From Spirochaeta thermophila DSM 6192 (GTDB taxonomy: Bacteria; Spirochaetota; Spirochaetia; Winmispirales; Winmispiraceae), in NCBI RefSeq assembly GCF_000147075.1, contig NC_014484.1, positions 1,257,501-1,321,500 of the forward strand: a stretch of DNA of 64,000 nucleotides. The letters are read 5' to 3'. Positions 27,114-35,243 of the stretch are shown here, piece by piece. The notes beneath the pieces were generated by a model that saw only the letters and a program-made list of their open reading frames with translations, was not told the DNA's origin and searched no databases. Both the position numbers and the translations under genes were made by a program. How positions within the stretch are numbered: the first letter of the stretch is position 1; each line of letters opens with the position of its first letter.

Positions 27114-27728
27114 TTATCCCTTGAGGGCTCGTGCCACACGGGCAAGCCGCGCTCCCAGGAAGCGGGCCCCCTCGAGTTCGTTTTGGGTGGGTTCCCTGCT
27201 CCCCTCCTCTCCTGCAAGCGCAATGGTGGACGCGCCGTAGGGAGAGCCACCGGATATCTCGTTCCTTTCCATCTGGCCCTGGAAGGTGTACGGAAGACCC
27301 ACCAGGATCATACCATGGTGGAGGAGCACGGTGTGGAAGCTCAGTATGGTGGACTCCTGCCCACCGTGCTGGGTGCTGGAACTCGTGATCACCGCCGCGG
27401 GCTTGTCCACGAGGGCGCCCTTCGCCCAGAGGGGGCCGGTCGCGTCGAGAAAGGCCTTCATCTGGGCCGCCATGTTCCCGAATCTGGTGGGACTCCCGAA
27501 GATGAACCCATCGGCTTCGGTGAGCTCTTCCACCGTGACGACAGGTACGTGGGCCTGCGCCTTGTAGAAGTCAAGGGCACCCATCTGGGAGAGGATCTCC
27601 TCCGAGACCGTCTCCGGTACGCGTCGGATCACCGCCTCTCCTCCCTCGGACTTGACCCCTTCGGCCGCCGCCTGGATCATCTTATAGGTGTGACCATACG
27701 TCGAATAGTAGACGAGATAGATCTTCAT
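27114..27728 (-). CDS. wrbA: NAD(P)H:quinone oxidoreductase, WrbA type
   Basis: A 204-residue flavoprotein that reduces quinones by two electrons. It has the FMN loop YYSTYGHTYKMIQ, the WrbA signature GSPTRFGNMAAQMKAF, and STQHGGQESTI. GGAGG stands 4 nt before ATG 27728. An inverted repeat with TACT/AGTA half-sites lies in its promoter region, recalling sites used by quinone-responsive HxlR-type repressors such as YodB of Bacillus; no such regulator gene is in the window. Confidence 0.92.
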   Translation of the reverse strand: MKIYLVYYSTYGHTYKMIQAAAEGVKSEGGEAVIRRVPETVSEEILSQMGALDFYKAQAHVPVVTVEELTEADGFIFGSPTRFGNMAAQMKAFLDATGPLWAKGALVDKPAAVITSSSTQHGGQESTILSFHTVLLHHGMILVGLPYTFQGQMERNEISGGSPYGASTIALAGEEGSREPTQNELEGARFLGARLARVARALKG

Positions 27729-27763
27729 ACCACCTCCGTGGACTATATAATCGTACACTTATA

Positions 27764-27778
27764 TTACTAAAACAGTAA
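27764..27778. promoter_or_regulatory. Inverted repeat TTACT-N5-AGTAA upstream of wrbA
   Basis: TTACT (27764-27768), AAAAC, AGTAA (27774-27778), 36 bp before the wrbA start inside an AT-rich promoter segment that holds TATATAG nearer the gene. Confidence 0.45.
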
Positions 27779-27909
27779 GAAATCGGCAAGGACACACCCT
27801 TCCCCGACCATGGGGAATCGACTGCTCCATGAGGCGGGTACAAGCGAAGGCGCGCCCCGGGGAAGCCCAAAGGGAGACTCGATGGAGGACGCCCGTGAGG
27901 GGTTCCGGC

Positions 27910-28752
27910 TCACCGTGCAGGGAGGTGAGTACGTACCCAGAGGAGCACTTCCTCCAGGACGTGCTGCCGAGCGAGGTCGTGCTCGAGCTTGTGCAGCCCC
28001 TCCTCGACCCAGAGGAGCCGTTTGTCGGAGCTCCCCGCGTGCTGGAAAAAACGTTCGGTGGCGGGCGGAGACACCACATGGTCTCTGCGGCCCTGAAGCA
28101 CGAGGAGGGGGATCGTGAGACCCGGCGCCCGCTCATGGCATCGTTCGATTGCCCCTTCCATCTCCACGACGAGCCTCGGACTCCCGAGTCCGTGGGAGAG
28201 GGGATCGGAGAGAAGACGCTTCAACATCACCGGATCCCTGGTGAGGCCGCCTGTATCGAGTCCCGAGGGGATACGGAGCCCGGGAAGAAGGGCGGCAAGA
28301 AGGCGTCCGAGCGTCCTTCGCCAGGGGGGAATCCCCTCGAGGGAGAGGGCGGGAGCCGAGGCGACCACACCGGCGAGCCCCTCACCCTCGGTGGCGGCGT
28401 ACTCGAGCACGATCGTGCCGCCCATGCTGTGCCCGTAGAGGAACACGGGCCGGTCGAGGAAGTCGCGTACGGCCTTCTCCCTGAAAAGGGAGAGCTCCCC
28501 ATGGAAGACGTCCCACGAGGGGATGTAGCCCCGTGCTCCCCCCGATTGTCCGTGGCCGTAGTGATCCGGCGCATAGACCGCACACCCTTCGTCGGCAAGC
28601 CGTCCCGCGAGTTCCACGAAGTTGCCCGAATGCTCCCCAAACCCATGGGCCACGATGACCACCGCCTTCACCCGGTCCGGGATCCAGAGCCGGTAAAAGA
28701 GTCGAACACCTGCATGGTCCACCACGTGTTCTTCGTAAGAGCGCAACGCCAT
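27910..28752 (-). CDS. Alpha/beta hydrolase, monoacylglycerol lipase/lysophospholipase type
   Basis: A 280-residue serine hydrolase. The nucleophile elbow is GHSMGG, the oxyanion HGFGEHSG motif is present, the acid is likely Asp in LQGRRDHVVSP and the histidine in EGLHKLEHD. This arrangement fits Hydrolase_4 lipases that cut monoacylglycerols or lysophospholipids. No signal peptide. GGAGGG precedes ATG 28752. It is divergent from the glycosyltransferase gene and separated from wrbA by about 180 bp. Confidence 0.9.
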   Translation of the reverse strand: MALRSYEEHVVDHAGVRLFYRLWIPDRVKAVVIVAHGFGEHSGNFVELAGRLADEGCAVYAPDHYGHGQSGGARGYIPSWDVFHGELSLFREKAVRDFLDRPVFLYGHSMGGTIVLEYAATEGEGLAGVVASAPALSLEGIPPWRRTLGRLLAALLPGLRIPSGLDTGGLTRDPVMLKRLLSDPLSHGLGSPRLVVEMEGAIERCHERAPGLTIPLLVLQGRRDHVVSPPATERFFQHAGSSDKRLLWVEEGLHKLEHDLARQHVLEEVLLWVRTHLPAR

Positions 28753-28836
28753 GTGTGCCCTCCTTTCTCTGCACTATGATGAAAATCTCACATTCCGCTC
28801 ACACCCGACTGACCCGTTCGGTGTATCTCTCGTGAC

Positions 28837-29865
28837 ATGAAACCACGACAGACCATCGCCCTGGGCATAAACGGAGAAGGAAGGGGCCATGCCTCCCGGG
28901 CCCTCAGCATCCTCCCCTCTCTTGTCGAACGGTATCGGGTGGTCGTCTACGCACCACACACCATCCGACCCCTCTTCCGGCCGTTCACGCGGGAAGGCGT
29001 AGAGCTCCGGGACCTTCCCCACATCCACTATATCACGGAGGAGTTCAAAATCAACTATCCGGCAACCATACGATCCAACCTCCCCCTCCTCCTCCGCTTC
29101 CCCACCATCCTCGCGACACTCCGCGCATCCCTGCGTGAGGAACGCGTGGACTTCGTGGTGAGCGACTACGAGCCGTTCCTCTCGAGGGCGGCAGTGAGGG
29201 AGAGGATCCCCTGTCTGCTCCTCAACCACCCGGGAGTGGTCCTGAGGAGCTTCTCACTCTTTCCCGATGCCTTGGCGGCGAAACTGGTGTCCCTCTTCAT
29301 GATGCCCTCCGGAGGCACACGCCTCCTCTCCTCGTTCTACCGGGGCACGGTGGGACCACTCATCCGCGAGGAGATCCGCGAGCAGGTCCCCACACCGGGG
29401 GAACGTTTCCTCGTGTACGCGAAACCCTGCTTCAAGGCACAGGTGGTGGAGATCCTGGAAGAACTGGGGGTGCCCTACGACCTCTTCCCGGACCCGCACA
29501 AAGACTTTCCCTCGCATCTCGCCCGGTGCAGAGGTGTGATCACCGGTGCAGGCCACCAGATCATCGCGGAATCCCTCTACCTGGGGAAGCCCGTGTGTGC
29601 CATCCCTTTCAAGGGGCAGTACGAGCAGAGGCTCAACGCGATCATGTTGGAACGATCGGGCCGGGGACTCCACGCCCCACCCTCCCGACTAAAGGAGAAG
29701 CTCACGGAGTTCATCCATCAGATAGAGACCTTTCCCCGGCAACCCTCTACGTCCGAGCCCATCTGCACCACGGATTCCACCGGGGCGGTGCTGAGATACA
29801 TCCGGGCTGCCCTCGCGAGGCGGCCCGTCGGAGTCTCACCCGTACCGGTGAAGGTGAACCCGTAA
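28837..29865 (+). CDS. Glycosyltransferase family 28-like protein
   Basis: A 342-residue cytoplasmic enzyme of the GT-B fold. The N-terminus GINGEGRGHASRALSILP and the C-terminal donor site RCRGVITGAGHQIIAESLYLGKPVCAIP are typical of the Glyco_trans_1_3 / UDP-glycosyltransferase group. Acceptor unknown; an envelope glycolipid is plausible. No ribosome site precedes the ATG, and a weak TATCTC lies 8-13 bp upstream, so this mRNA may also be leaderless, though there is no good -35. Confidence 0.8.
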   Translation: MKPRQTIALGINGEGRGHASRALSILPSLVERYRVVVYAPHTIRPLFRPFTREGVELRDLPHIHYITEEFKINYPATIRSNLPLLLRFPTILATLRASLREERVDFVVSDYEPFLSRAAVRERIPCLLLNHPGVVLRSFSLFPDALAAKLVSLFMMPSGGTRLLSSFYRGTVGPLIREEIREQVPTPGERFLVYAKPCFKAQVVEILEELGVPYDLFPDPHKDFPSHLARCRGVITGAGHQIIAESLYLGKPVCAIPFKGQYEQRLNAIMLERSGRGLHAPPSRLKEKLTEFIHQIETFPRQPSTSEPICTTDSTGAVLRYIRAALARRPVGVSPVPVKVNP

Positions 29866-29870
29866 AGTTT

Positions 29871-29899
29871 TTGACAGATGATCGGATACAGGATATACT
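29871..29899 (+). promoter_or_regulatory. Promoter placing +1 on the GTG of the MalK-type gene
   Basis: TTGACA (29871-29876), 17-bp spacer, TATACT (29894-29899). The expected +1 is 29906, exactly the first base of the start codon. Confidence 0.8.
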
Positions 29900-29905
29900 C
29901 ATAGT

Positions 29906-31048
29906 GTGGCAGAGATAAACCTCGTCCACGTGTACAAGTATTTCTACCCAGCGTTCAGTTTCAAGAACTTCTTTCGGAAGAAGGGGGCCCTCCTCGGCCC
30001 CAGAGAGCCTCACTTCGCCCTCACGGACGTGAATCTCACCATCCCCGATGCGCGAACGACCGTGGTCCTCGGTCCGACGGGATGCGGAAAGAGCACGCTC
30101 CTCCGCATCATCGGCGGGCTCCTCCCCCCCGACCAGGGGAAAGTGCTCTTCGACGGAAAGGACATCACAGAGCTCCCACCGGGCGAGAGACGGATCGGCA
30201 TGGTGTTCCAGGATTACGCACTCTACCCGCACCTCACCGTCAAGACCAACATCCTCTCCTACTTCTTCTTCAAGAAATGGACGAAGCAGTGGTCGGACGA
30301 GATGGAAATGGAAGCGGAAGAGAAGTACCGCCGCACGAGCCAACTCCTGGGGGTGAAGCTCGAACACCTCTCCGGCCGGTTTCCCCCCAACCTCTCCAGC
30401 GGGGAGAAACAGCGCGTCGCCATAGGGAGGTGCATCACCCGTGATCCCGCCCTCTTCCTCATGGATGAACCGTTCTCCCATCTCGACCAGCCGCTCAGGG
30501 AGGAATACCGGCGTCAGCTCAAGGCCCTCCTCTCCTACTTCGACGTGACCACGGTGTACGTGACCCACGACCAGCACGAGGCCCTCCTGCTCGCGGACCG
30601 GCTCGTGGTCATGCGCGAGGGGAGGATCGAGCAGGCCGGGACCCCCGAGGAGATCTACCAGGCGCCCCGGAACCTCTTCGTGGCCGAGTTCCTCCATCCG
30701 CACCCCTCTCTCCCGGCCATCAACCTGATCCCGGGGGATCTCATGGGTCCCGAGTACCGGGAGAAGGTGATAGGCATACGGCCCGAAGACTTTTCCCTCA
30801 GATCTCCGCGTGCCGCCGGTGACTACATCCTGCCCGCCCAGGTGGTCTCGGTCTTCAAGAGCCCCCTCGCCATGGAAGCAGCCATGCGGCTCAAAGTGAA
30901 GGACCGGGTGTTCGTGGAAGTGCCGGTCCCCTCGGGCACTTCCCCTTCGGAGGGCGACGAGGTGGGCCTCCTCCCCTCGCGGATGCACATCTTCGATCCT
31001 CTCACAGGAGAGCGGACCGCCACCCATCACATGCAAGTGCACCTCTGA
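29906..31048 (+). CDS. MalK/UgpC-type ABC transporter ATPase, orphan
   Basis: A 380-residue ATPase of the CUT1 sugar class. Walker A GPTGCGKST, Q loop FQDYALYPHLTV, signature LSSGEKQRVA (usually LSGGQQQRVA), Walker B ALFLMDEPFSHLD and H loop VTHDQHEA are present, followed by a C-terminal regulatory MOP-like domain (IGIRPEDFSL). It has extra basic and aromatic stretches at residues 12-35 (PAFSFKNFFRKKGA) and about 118-145 (FFFKKWTKQWSDEMEMEAEE). No permease or binding protein is nearby, so it may serve several transporters like MsmK. Start GTG 29906 coincides with the predicted transcription start. Confidence 0.92.
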   Translation: MAEINLVHVYKYFYPAFSFKNFFRKKGALLGPREPHFALTDVNLTIPDARTTVVLGPTGCGKSTLLRIIGGLLPPDQGKVLFDGKDITELPPGERRIGMVFQDYALYPHLTVKTNILSYFFFKKWTKQWSDEMEMEAEEKYRRTSQLLGVKLEHLSGRFPPNLSSGEKQRVAIGRCITRDPALFLMDEPFSHLDQPLREEYRRQLKALLSYFDVTTVYVTHDQHEALLLADRLVVMREGRIEQAGTPEEIYQAPRNLFVAEFLHPHPSLPAINLIPGDLMGPEYREKVIGIRPEDFSLRSPRAAGDYILPAQVVSVFKSPLAMEAAMRLKVKDRVFVEVPVPSGTSPSEGDEVGLLPSRMHIFDPLTGERTATHHMQVHL

Positions 31049-31072
31049 AATCCCGAGGCCGGACAAAAACAC

Positions 31073-31101
31073 TTGACGGGTGAGCGGATTGGGGCTACTA
31101 T
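31073..31101 (+). promoter_or_regulatory. Promoter of the RRM gene
   Basis: TTGACG (31073-31078), 17 bp, TACTAT (31096-31101); predicted +1 near 31108, leaving a 5' UTR of about 130 nt. Confidence 0.7.
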
Positions 31102-31107
31102 ACAAGC

Positions 31108-31238
31108 TGAGTAGCAGGAAACAGAATGTAGGATGTTGAGAGCTTCTTCGCCTTTCTCCATTCCTCACTGGTTCCGTATACTCCCCTATCGTAGATAGGG
31201 TGAATGATGACCCCGTTCGGGGAAAGAGGTTTTTTTGT
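31108..31238 (+). promoter_or_regulatory. Long structured 5' leader of the RRM mRNA
   Basis: The untranslated leader has hairpins CCCTATC/GATAGGG around 31184-31200 and CCCCG/CGGGG around 31211-31222, the second just before the GAAAGAGG ribosome site. This is the layout of cold-shock leaders whose folding sets translation; thermosensing is an inference. Confidence 0.5.
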
Positions 31239-31541
31239 ATGTCTTTCAAGATTTATGTGGGTAATCTCAATTACCAGACCACAGAGGACACTCTCCGCCA
31301 GCTCTTCGAGCAGTACGGAGAGGTCGAGTCGGTGAAGATCATCACCGATCGCGATTCGGGTTTTTCCAAGGGCTTTGGCTTTGTGGAAATGTCAAGCGAA
31401 GAGGCAGGAGAAGCAGCCATCAGCGCACTCAACCAGCATGAACTCGAAGGCAGACAGCTGAGAGTCAACAAGGCTCATGAGCGCCGTCGGTCCTCTTTCG
31501 GAGGCGATCGCTCCCGGAGCTCCTCATATCGCTATTACTGA
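31239..31541 (+). CDS. RRM-domain RNA-binding protein
   Basis: A 100-residue protein with one RNA recognition motif: RNP2 IYVGNL and RNP1 KGFGFVEM, then a short Arg/Ser-rich tail (RRRSSFGGDRSRSSSYRYY). Such glycine/arginine-tailed RRM proteins are cold-inducible in cyanobacteria and common in spirochaetes. The start at 31239 (MSFKIYVGNL) has GAAAGAGG upstream. It is monocistronic, with its own promoter and terminator. Confidence 0.93.
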   Translation: MSFKIYVGNLNYQTTEDTLRQLFEQYGEVESVKIITDRDSGFSKGFGFVEMSSEEAGEAAISALNQHELEGRQLRVNKAHERRRSSFGGDRSRSSSYRYY

Positions 31542-31559
31542 CCACTGAGAGTGATCGAG

Positions 31560-31585
31560 AAGGCCGGCTGTCGCCGGCCTTTTTT
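31560..31585 (+). terminator. Rho-independent terminator of the RRM gene
   Basis: The stem AAGGCCGGC (31560-31568) / GCCGGCCTT (31573-31581) is followed by a T run. Confidence 0.9.
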
Positions 31586-31721
31586 CGTCTTACCCTGGGA
31601 TGAAGGACGAAAAAAGGCTCCCAGAGAAAGGAGGAAAACTCTGGAAGCCAGTATCAAAAGGGGGGGACTGGAGGTTGTGTCTTTACTATACACATCGATC
31701 CCCGGATTGTCAAGAGAAAAA

Positions 31722-31757
31722 TTGAAGATTTTTGAGGTTTTTGAGATATTTGAGATT
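31722..31757 (+). repeat. Four degenerate 9-bp tandem repeats (TTTGAGATT type)
   Basis: Copies start at 31722, 31731, 31740 and 31749: TTGAAGATT, TTTGAGGTT, TTTGAGATA, TTTGAGATT. They lie in the AT-rich 290-bp gap before the acyltransferase and could form bent DNA or a promoter element. In the acyltransferase frame they would read as repeated Phe-Glu-Ile, but the chosen start is downstream. Confidence 0.6.
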
Positions 31758-31832
31758 TTTCCCGGCCGAGGCCCGCCATCGGCTATTGAAAAAAGGGAGG
31801 AACTCCTCCATCATGATGGATTGAAGCCACCG

Positions 31833-33128
31833 ATGAGCGACGTGAACCGTGAACGAGACTGGTTTCCTCTGGACAATGCGGCGAAGATCTTTCCTCCGAT
31901 CACGGGTCGGAGGAAGACGACGGTGTTTCGGATCTCCGCCACGCTGAAGAAACCGGTGGTGTACGAATCCATACGCGAAGCCCTCCGTCTCACTCTGCAC
32001 AGATTCCCCTACTTCCAGGTCAGGATAAGACGGGGGTTCTTCTGGTACTACTTCGATCGGATCTCCCATCTTCCCCCCCTCGAACGAGATCCGGAGTATC
32101 CTTGCATGTGGGACCCCACGAGGAGTCCCGGGATCCCCCTCCGCATCCGTATCTCGCACGGGAGGATCGCCCTCGAGGTGGCCCACGCCCTCACCGATGG
32201 AATGGGTGCCCTCGAGTTCCTCAAGACCCTCATGGCCTCCTATCTTTCCATAGAGGAAGGGCTCTCCATTCCATCCTCACCCCACCTCCTTTCCCCCTTC
32301 TCCACACCACATCCAGAGGAGACCGAGGACAGCTTCGCACGACATTATCAACCCGGGATTCCGAGTTCCTCGATCCCTCCCCGAGCCTTCCACGTTCTCG
32401 GATCTCTCATACCTCCAGGTCGTTACTACATCACCACGGGGCTCGTCCCCTCCGATGGGCTCAGAGGGCTCGCGCGGTCATACCACACCACGGTCACCGC
32501 CCTTCTCACCGCACTCTATTTCCTGTCGTTCCATACCATCATCCGTGAGGGCAAAGCCAAGGGGTCGAAACCCATCATCATCCAGATACCCGTGAACCTC
32601 AGGCGCCTCTTCCCCTCCCAGACGATGCGCAACTTCTTCCTCCTCATGTTCCCCAGGATCGATCCTCGGCTGGGCGAGTACGAGTTCGAGGAGATTCTCT
32701 CCTACGTGACTCATTTCATGAAGATGGAGAGCACACCGAAGGCCCTCGCTCCACAGATAAGGAGGAACGTGGGGGGAGAGCGCAACCCCTTCGCCCGATT
32801 CGTACCGGTGTTTCTCAAGGACCTCGTGCTCAGTCGGATGTACGAGATCATGGGAGACAGGAGGGCCACGAGCAGTCTCTCCAATCTCGGGGTGGTGCAG
32901 GTTCCGGAAGAGATGCGGCCGTACATCGAACGTTTCGACTTCTACCCTCCCCCCAATCCCATCATGAAGATCTGCGCGGGGGTGATCACCTTCGGGGATA
33001 CGGTTTCCCTGAGCTTCGGAAGGCTCATCCATGAACCGGTGGTGGAGCGGGTCTTCTTCCGATGGCTCACCGAGAAGGGACTCCCCGTTACCATAGAGAC
33101 CAATGTCCAGGAGGACTACCACCTGTGA
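31833..33128 (+). CDS. CoA-dependent acyltransferase (alcohol acetyltransferase/PapA-like)
   Basis: A 431-residue protein of the condensation/acyltransferase superfamily. The catalytic motif HxxxDG is present as HALTDGMGALEF. Two-fold layout with QIPVNLRRLFPSQTMRNFF and SNLGVVQVPEEM near the second half matches alcohol acetyltransferase-like proteins. The substrate is unknown; an acyl group on a membrane lipid or glycolipid is possible. The start is uncertain: ATG 31833 and TTG 31821 both lack a clear ribosome site. Its stop overlaps the next start (GTGA), so it is coupled to the DUF6320 gene. Confidence 0.78.
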   Translation: MSDVNRERDWFPLDNAAKIFPPITGRRKTTVFRISATLKKPVVYESIREALRLTLHRFPYFQVRIRRGFFWYYFDRISHLPPLERDPEYPCMWDPTRSPGIPLRIRISHGRIALEVAHALTDGMGALEFLKTLMASYLSIEEGLSIPSSPHLLSPFSTPHPEETEDSFARHYQPGIPSSSIPPRAFHVLGSLIPPGRYYITTGLVPSDGLRGLARSYHTTVTALLTALYFLSFHTIIREGKAKGSKPIIIQIPVNLRRLFPSQTMRNFFLLMFPRIDPRLGEYEFEEILSYVTHFMKMESTPKALAPQIRRNVGGERNPFARFVPVFLKDLVLSRMYEIMGDRRATSSLSNLGVVQVPEEMRPYIERFDFYPPPNPIMKICAGVITFGDTVSLSFGRLIHEPVVERVFFRWLTEKGLPVTIETNVQEDYHL

Positions 33129-33829
33129 AACGATGCAACTCCTGCGGGATCATGACGAGGGAGGAGAGGGACACATGCCCTCTCTGCGGGACGCCGTTCT
33201 CCGAGAGCGGCGCACATCCCGAGGAAGGGATGCACCGCACTTCCCCCAACAGCGAGGATCTTCCCGCCTCGGGCAACGCTTCCATCGTCCTTCCCCTGGT
33301 GACGGTGTTCTCCCTCATGACGGGCATGGTGGTGGCTGCGGTTGATCTCCTCGTGACCGGGGGCATCACCTGGTCCCGTTATCCTCTCGTCTCCATCCTC
33401 TTCGTCTGGTCCCTCACCCTCTCGGCCGCGGCACTCCACAAGAGGCCGCTCCTCTTCTCTGGATCCATCCCGGTGGCCGCTTCCGCATTTCTCCTCGTAC
33501 TGGATCTCCTCGACGATGGTGCACTCTCGTGGTCACTCAGGCTCGGTCTGCCGCTCGTACTGGTGAGCGCCCTCGCCCTTGTCGGCCTCACCGCCTTCAT
33601 CATCAAGGGCAAACACCACGGATACCTGGTCCTGGGAACCATCCTCGTGATCGTGGCCTTCGTCACCACCGCCGTCAATCTCATCACCAATCGGTATCTC
33701 GGGGTCCCGAGGATACTGGACTGGGCGCTCATCGTGGATGCGATCGCCCTTCCACTCTCCTGGTTCTTCTTCTATCTCCACTTCGGACTCAAGAAGGAAC
33801 TCCACCTCGAGAAGTTCTTCCATCTCTAG
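33125..33829 (+). CDS. DUF6320-like zinc-ribbon membrane protein
   Basis: A 234-residue protein. A zinc ribbon at the N-terminus (MKRCNSCGIMT ... CPLCGTPF) precedes about six membrane helices from residue 55 on (for example IVLPLVTVFSLMTGMVVAAV and YLVLGTILVIVAFVTTAV). This order matches DUF6320 proteins, which commonly lie beside alcohol acetyltransferase-like genes in Firmicutes, as here. GTG 33125 overlaps the acyltransferase TGA. The two products probably act together at the membrane. Confidence 0.75.
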   Translation: MKRCNSCGIMTREERDTCPLCGTPFSESGAHPEEGMHRTSPNSEDLPASGNASIVLPLVTVFSLMTGMVVAAVDLLVTGGITWSRYPLVSILFVWSLTLSAAALHKRPLLFSGSIPVAASAFLLVLDLLDDGALSWSLRLGLPLVLVSALALVGLTAFIIKGKHHGYLVLGTILVIVAFVTTAVNLITNRYLGVPRILDWALIVDAIALPLSWFFFYLHFGLKKELHLEKFFHL

Positions 33830-33848
33830 TGCACTCCAGTGCAAAAGA

Positions 33849-33870
33849 GGCCCTCCCCGCAGGGAGGGCC
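33849..33870 (-). terminator. Terminator of the HEAT/lipoprotein operon
   Basis: The stem GGCCCTCCC (33849-33857) / GGGAGGGCC (33862-33870) has a CGCA loop; on the minus strand it is followed by TCTTTT. Confidence 0.8.
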
Positions 33871-33896
33871 TGGAGGACCATGCACATGGTCGTGAC

Positions 33897-34616
33897 CTAT
33901 CGCTTTCTTTCCACCGCGATCTTCCGCAGCTCTTCGAGGACGGAGAGGGCTTTGAGCTTGACCATCCTCACGTAATTGCCCTGGGTGATCACTTCCCCGA
34001 TGGCGTTGATGAGCTCGGGGTTCGTCACCCCGTCATTGGCCTGCGCGAGTTTCTCGACGGCGAGGAGGGTGGAGAACGCGAGATTGTTGTCGGGAACGGG
34101 CTTGATGTTCTCCTGGTGGAGCCTGTAGGCGAGCACGTTCGTCACCTCTTCGTTCTCGTTGAGACCGATCCTCCCGAGGGCGTAGACCGCCTCGGCCACC
34201 ACCATGGGCTCCTCTTCCTTCAACACCACCGTCAGGAGGGAATCCTTGGCCTTTTCTCCACCTATACGACCAAGGAGGTTGCAGGCCTGTCGTCTCACCT
34301 CGGGGAAATTGTTCACCGTCCGGTTTCCCACCCTCACCTCCCGCGAGATGGTCTCGGTGGCGAGGGTCTCGAGGATCGCAAATGCGGCATCCTCGTCGCT
34401 CATCCGGCCTTCGTCCACCATGCGTTCGAGGTTCCTGAGGGCCAGAAGCTTGAGTTCCTCGCTGTTGGAGAAGGCTTCGTCCTGTATGAGTCTGAGCTCG
34501 ATATCCTGACTGAGATAGTATTCCTCGATCGTCGCCTCATCCCCCCCCGCCTCTTGACCGTGCAGGAGGAGGGCGGAGAACACACATACTGCCAGAAACA
34601 CCCCTTTTCGTTTCAT
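33897..34616 (-). CDS. Exported HEAT-repeat protein
   Basis: A 239-residue protein with signal peptide MKRKGVFLAVCVFSALLLHGQ and about five helical HEAT-like repeats (LKLLALRNLERMVDEG, VRRQACNLLGRIGGEKAKDS, VVAEAVYALGRIGLNENEEV). It is probably a periplasmic scaffold; no catalytic residues are seen. It lies 13 bp after the lipoprotein gene on the same strand. Confidence 0.8.
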   Translation of the reverse strand: MKRKGVFLAVCVFSALLLHGQEAGGDEATIEEYYLSQDIELRLIQDEAFSNSEELKLLALRNLERMVDEGRMSDEDAAFAILETLATETISREVRVGNRTVNNFPEVRRQACNLLGRIGGEKAKDSLLTVVLKEEEPMVVAEAVYALGRIGLNENEEVTNVLAYRLHQENIKPVPDNNLAFSTLLAVEKLAQANDGVTNPELINAIGEVITQGNYVRMVKLKALSVLEELRKIAVERKR

Positions 34617-34629
34617 GCCGTACTCCTCG

Positions 34630-35160
34630 TTAATAGATTTTCCACCCCCCCTCCTCCCGTCTGAGCCTGTAGAGGAGATAGGGGGTTTCGTTGATCACCA
34701 TATAGGCCTTCACTATATCCTCGGTCACGAACTCTATTTTGTCCAGCCGCACGCGGGACCGGCTCGGCACCACCACCTGCTGAAAGTAGTCCTCGAGCGT
34801 ACGGAGTACGACCCCCCTCTTCTTGAGTTTCGGCTCTTCCGAGACCTCGGCGAGATACGAGGGATCGCCCACCCTCGCGATGTAGTCCTGGGAGAGGTAG
34901 CTCTTCCACGTCTCGAAATCACGCTTCTGGATGATGAGGGTGAGTTCCTCGAGGAACGCCTCGATCTCGACGAAGGTACGTTCATACACTTCCTGGGAGA
35001 CTTCTATCGTCCCTTCCGAGTCGGAAACGACTTCTTCTTCCTCGACGATCGGAGGGGTCGGGGTGGGGGATGGAGAGACAGGGGCCTCCTGTCCAGAGAC
35101 ACACCCCGACACCAGCAAGACGACCGAGAACACCAGCACACCCCAGTCTCTGCTCTTCAT
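34630..35160 (-). CDS. Lipoprotein of unknown function
   Basis: A 176-residue protein with a lipoprotein signal (MKSRDWGVLVFSVVLLVSGC, lipobox LVSGC), a Pro/Glu-rich linker, then a domain of about 110 residues (TFVEIEAFLEELTLIIQKRD, FETWKSYLSQDYIARVGDP) that resembles NTF2-like folds. The start 35160 is chosen by the signal peptide and by the promoter, whose +1 lies 3 nt upstream. It forms an operon with the HEAT gene and is divergent from the 670-residue unknown. Confidence 0.8.
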   Translation of the reverse strand: MKSRDWGVLVFSVVLLVSGCVSGQEAPVSPSPTPTPPIVEEEEVVSDSEGTIEVSQEVYERTFVEIEAFLEELTLIIQKRDFETWKSYLSQDYIARVGDPSYLAEVSEEPKLKKRGVVLRTLEDYFQQVVVPSRSRVRLDKIEFVTEDIVKAYMVINETPYLLYRLRREEGGWKIY

Positions 35161-35169
35161 CTCACTTAG

Positions 35170-35199
35170 AGTGTAAGTGGTGATCTCGTGTTTTGTCAA
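35170..35199 (-). promoter_or_regulatory. Promoter with 3-nt leader for the lipoprotein gene
   Basis: On the minus strand TTGACA (35194-35199), 18 bp, TACACT (35170-35175); +1 about 35163, start codon at 35160. Confidence 0.7.
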
Positions 35200-35208
35200 C
35201 ATTCTTCC

Positions 35209-35237
35209 TTGCAAGACAAGGAAAAGCAGGATACTAT
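35209..35237 (+). promoter_or_regulatory. Promoter placing +1 on the ATG of the 670-aa gene
   Basis: TTGCAA (35209-35214), 17 bp, TACTAT (35232-35237); expected +1 is 35244, the A of the start codon. Confidence 0.65.
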
Positions 35238-35243
35238 TATTCC

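Noticed and set aside
31551-31832. Upstream extension of the acyltransferase
   Set aside because: It would begin inside the RRM terminator, and its Phe-Glu-Ile repeat comes from a 9-bp DNA repeat.
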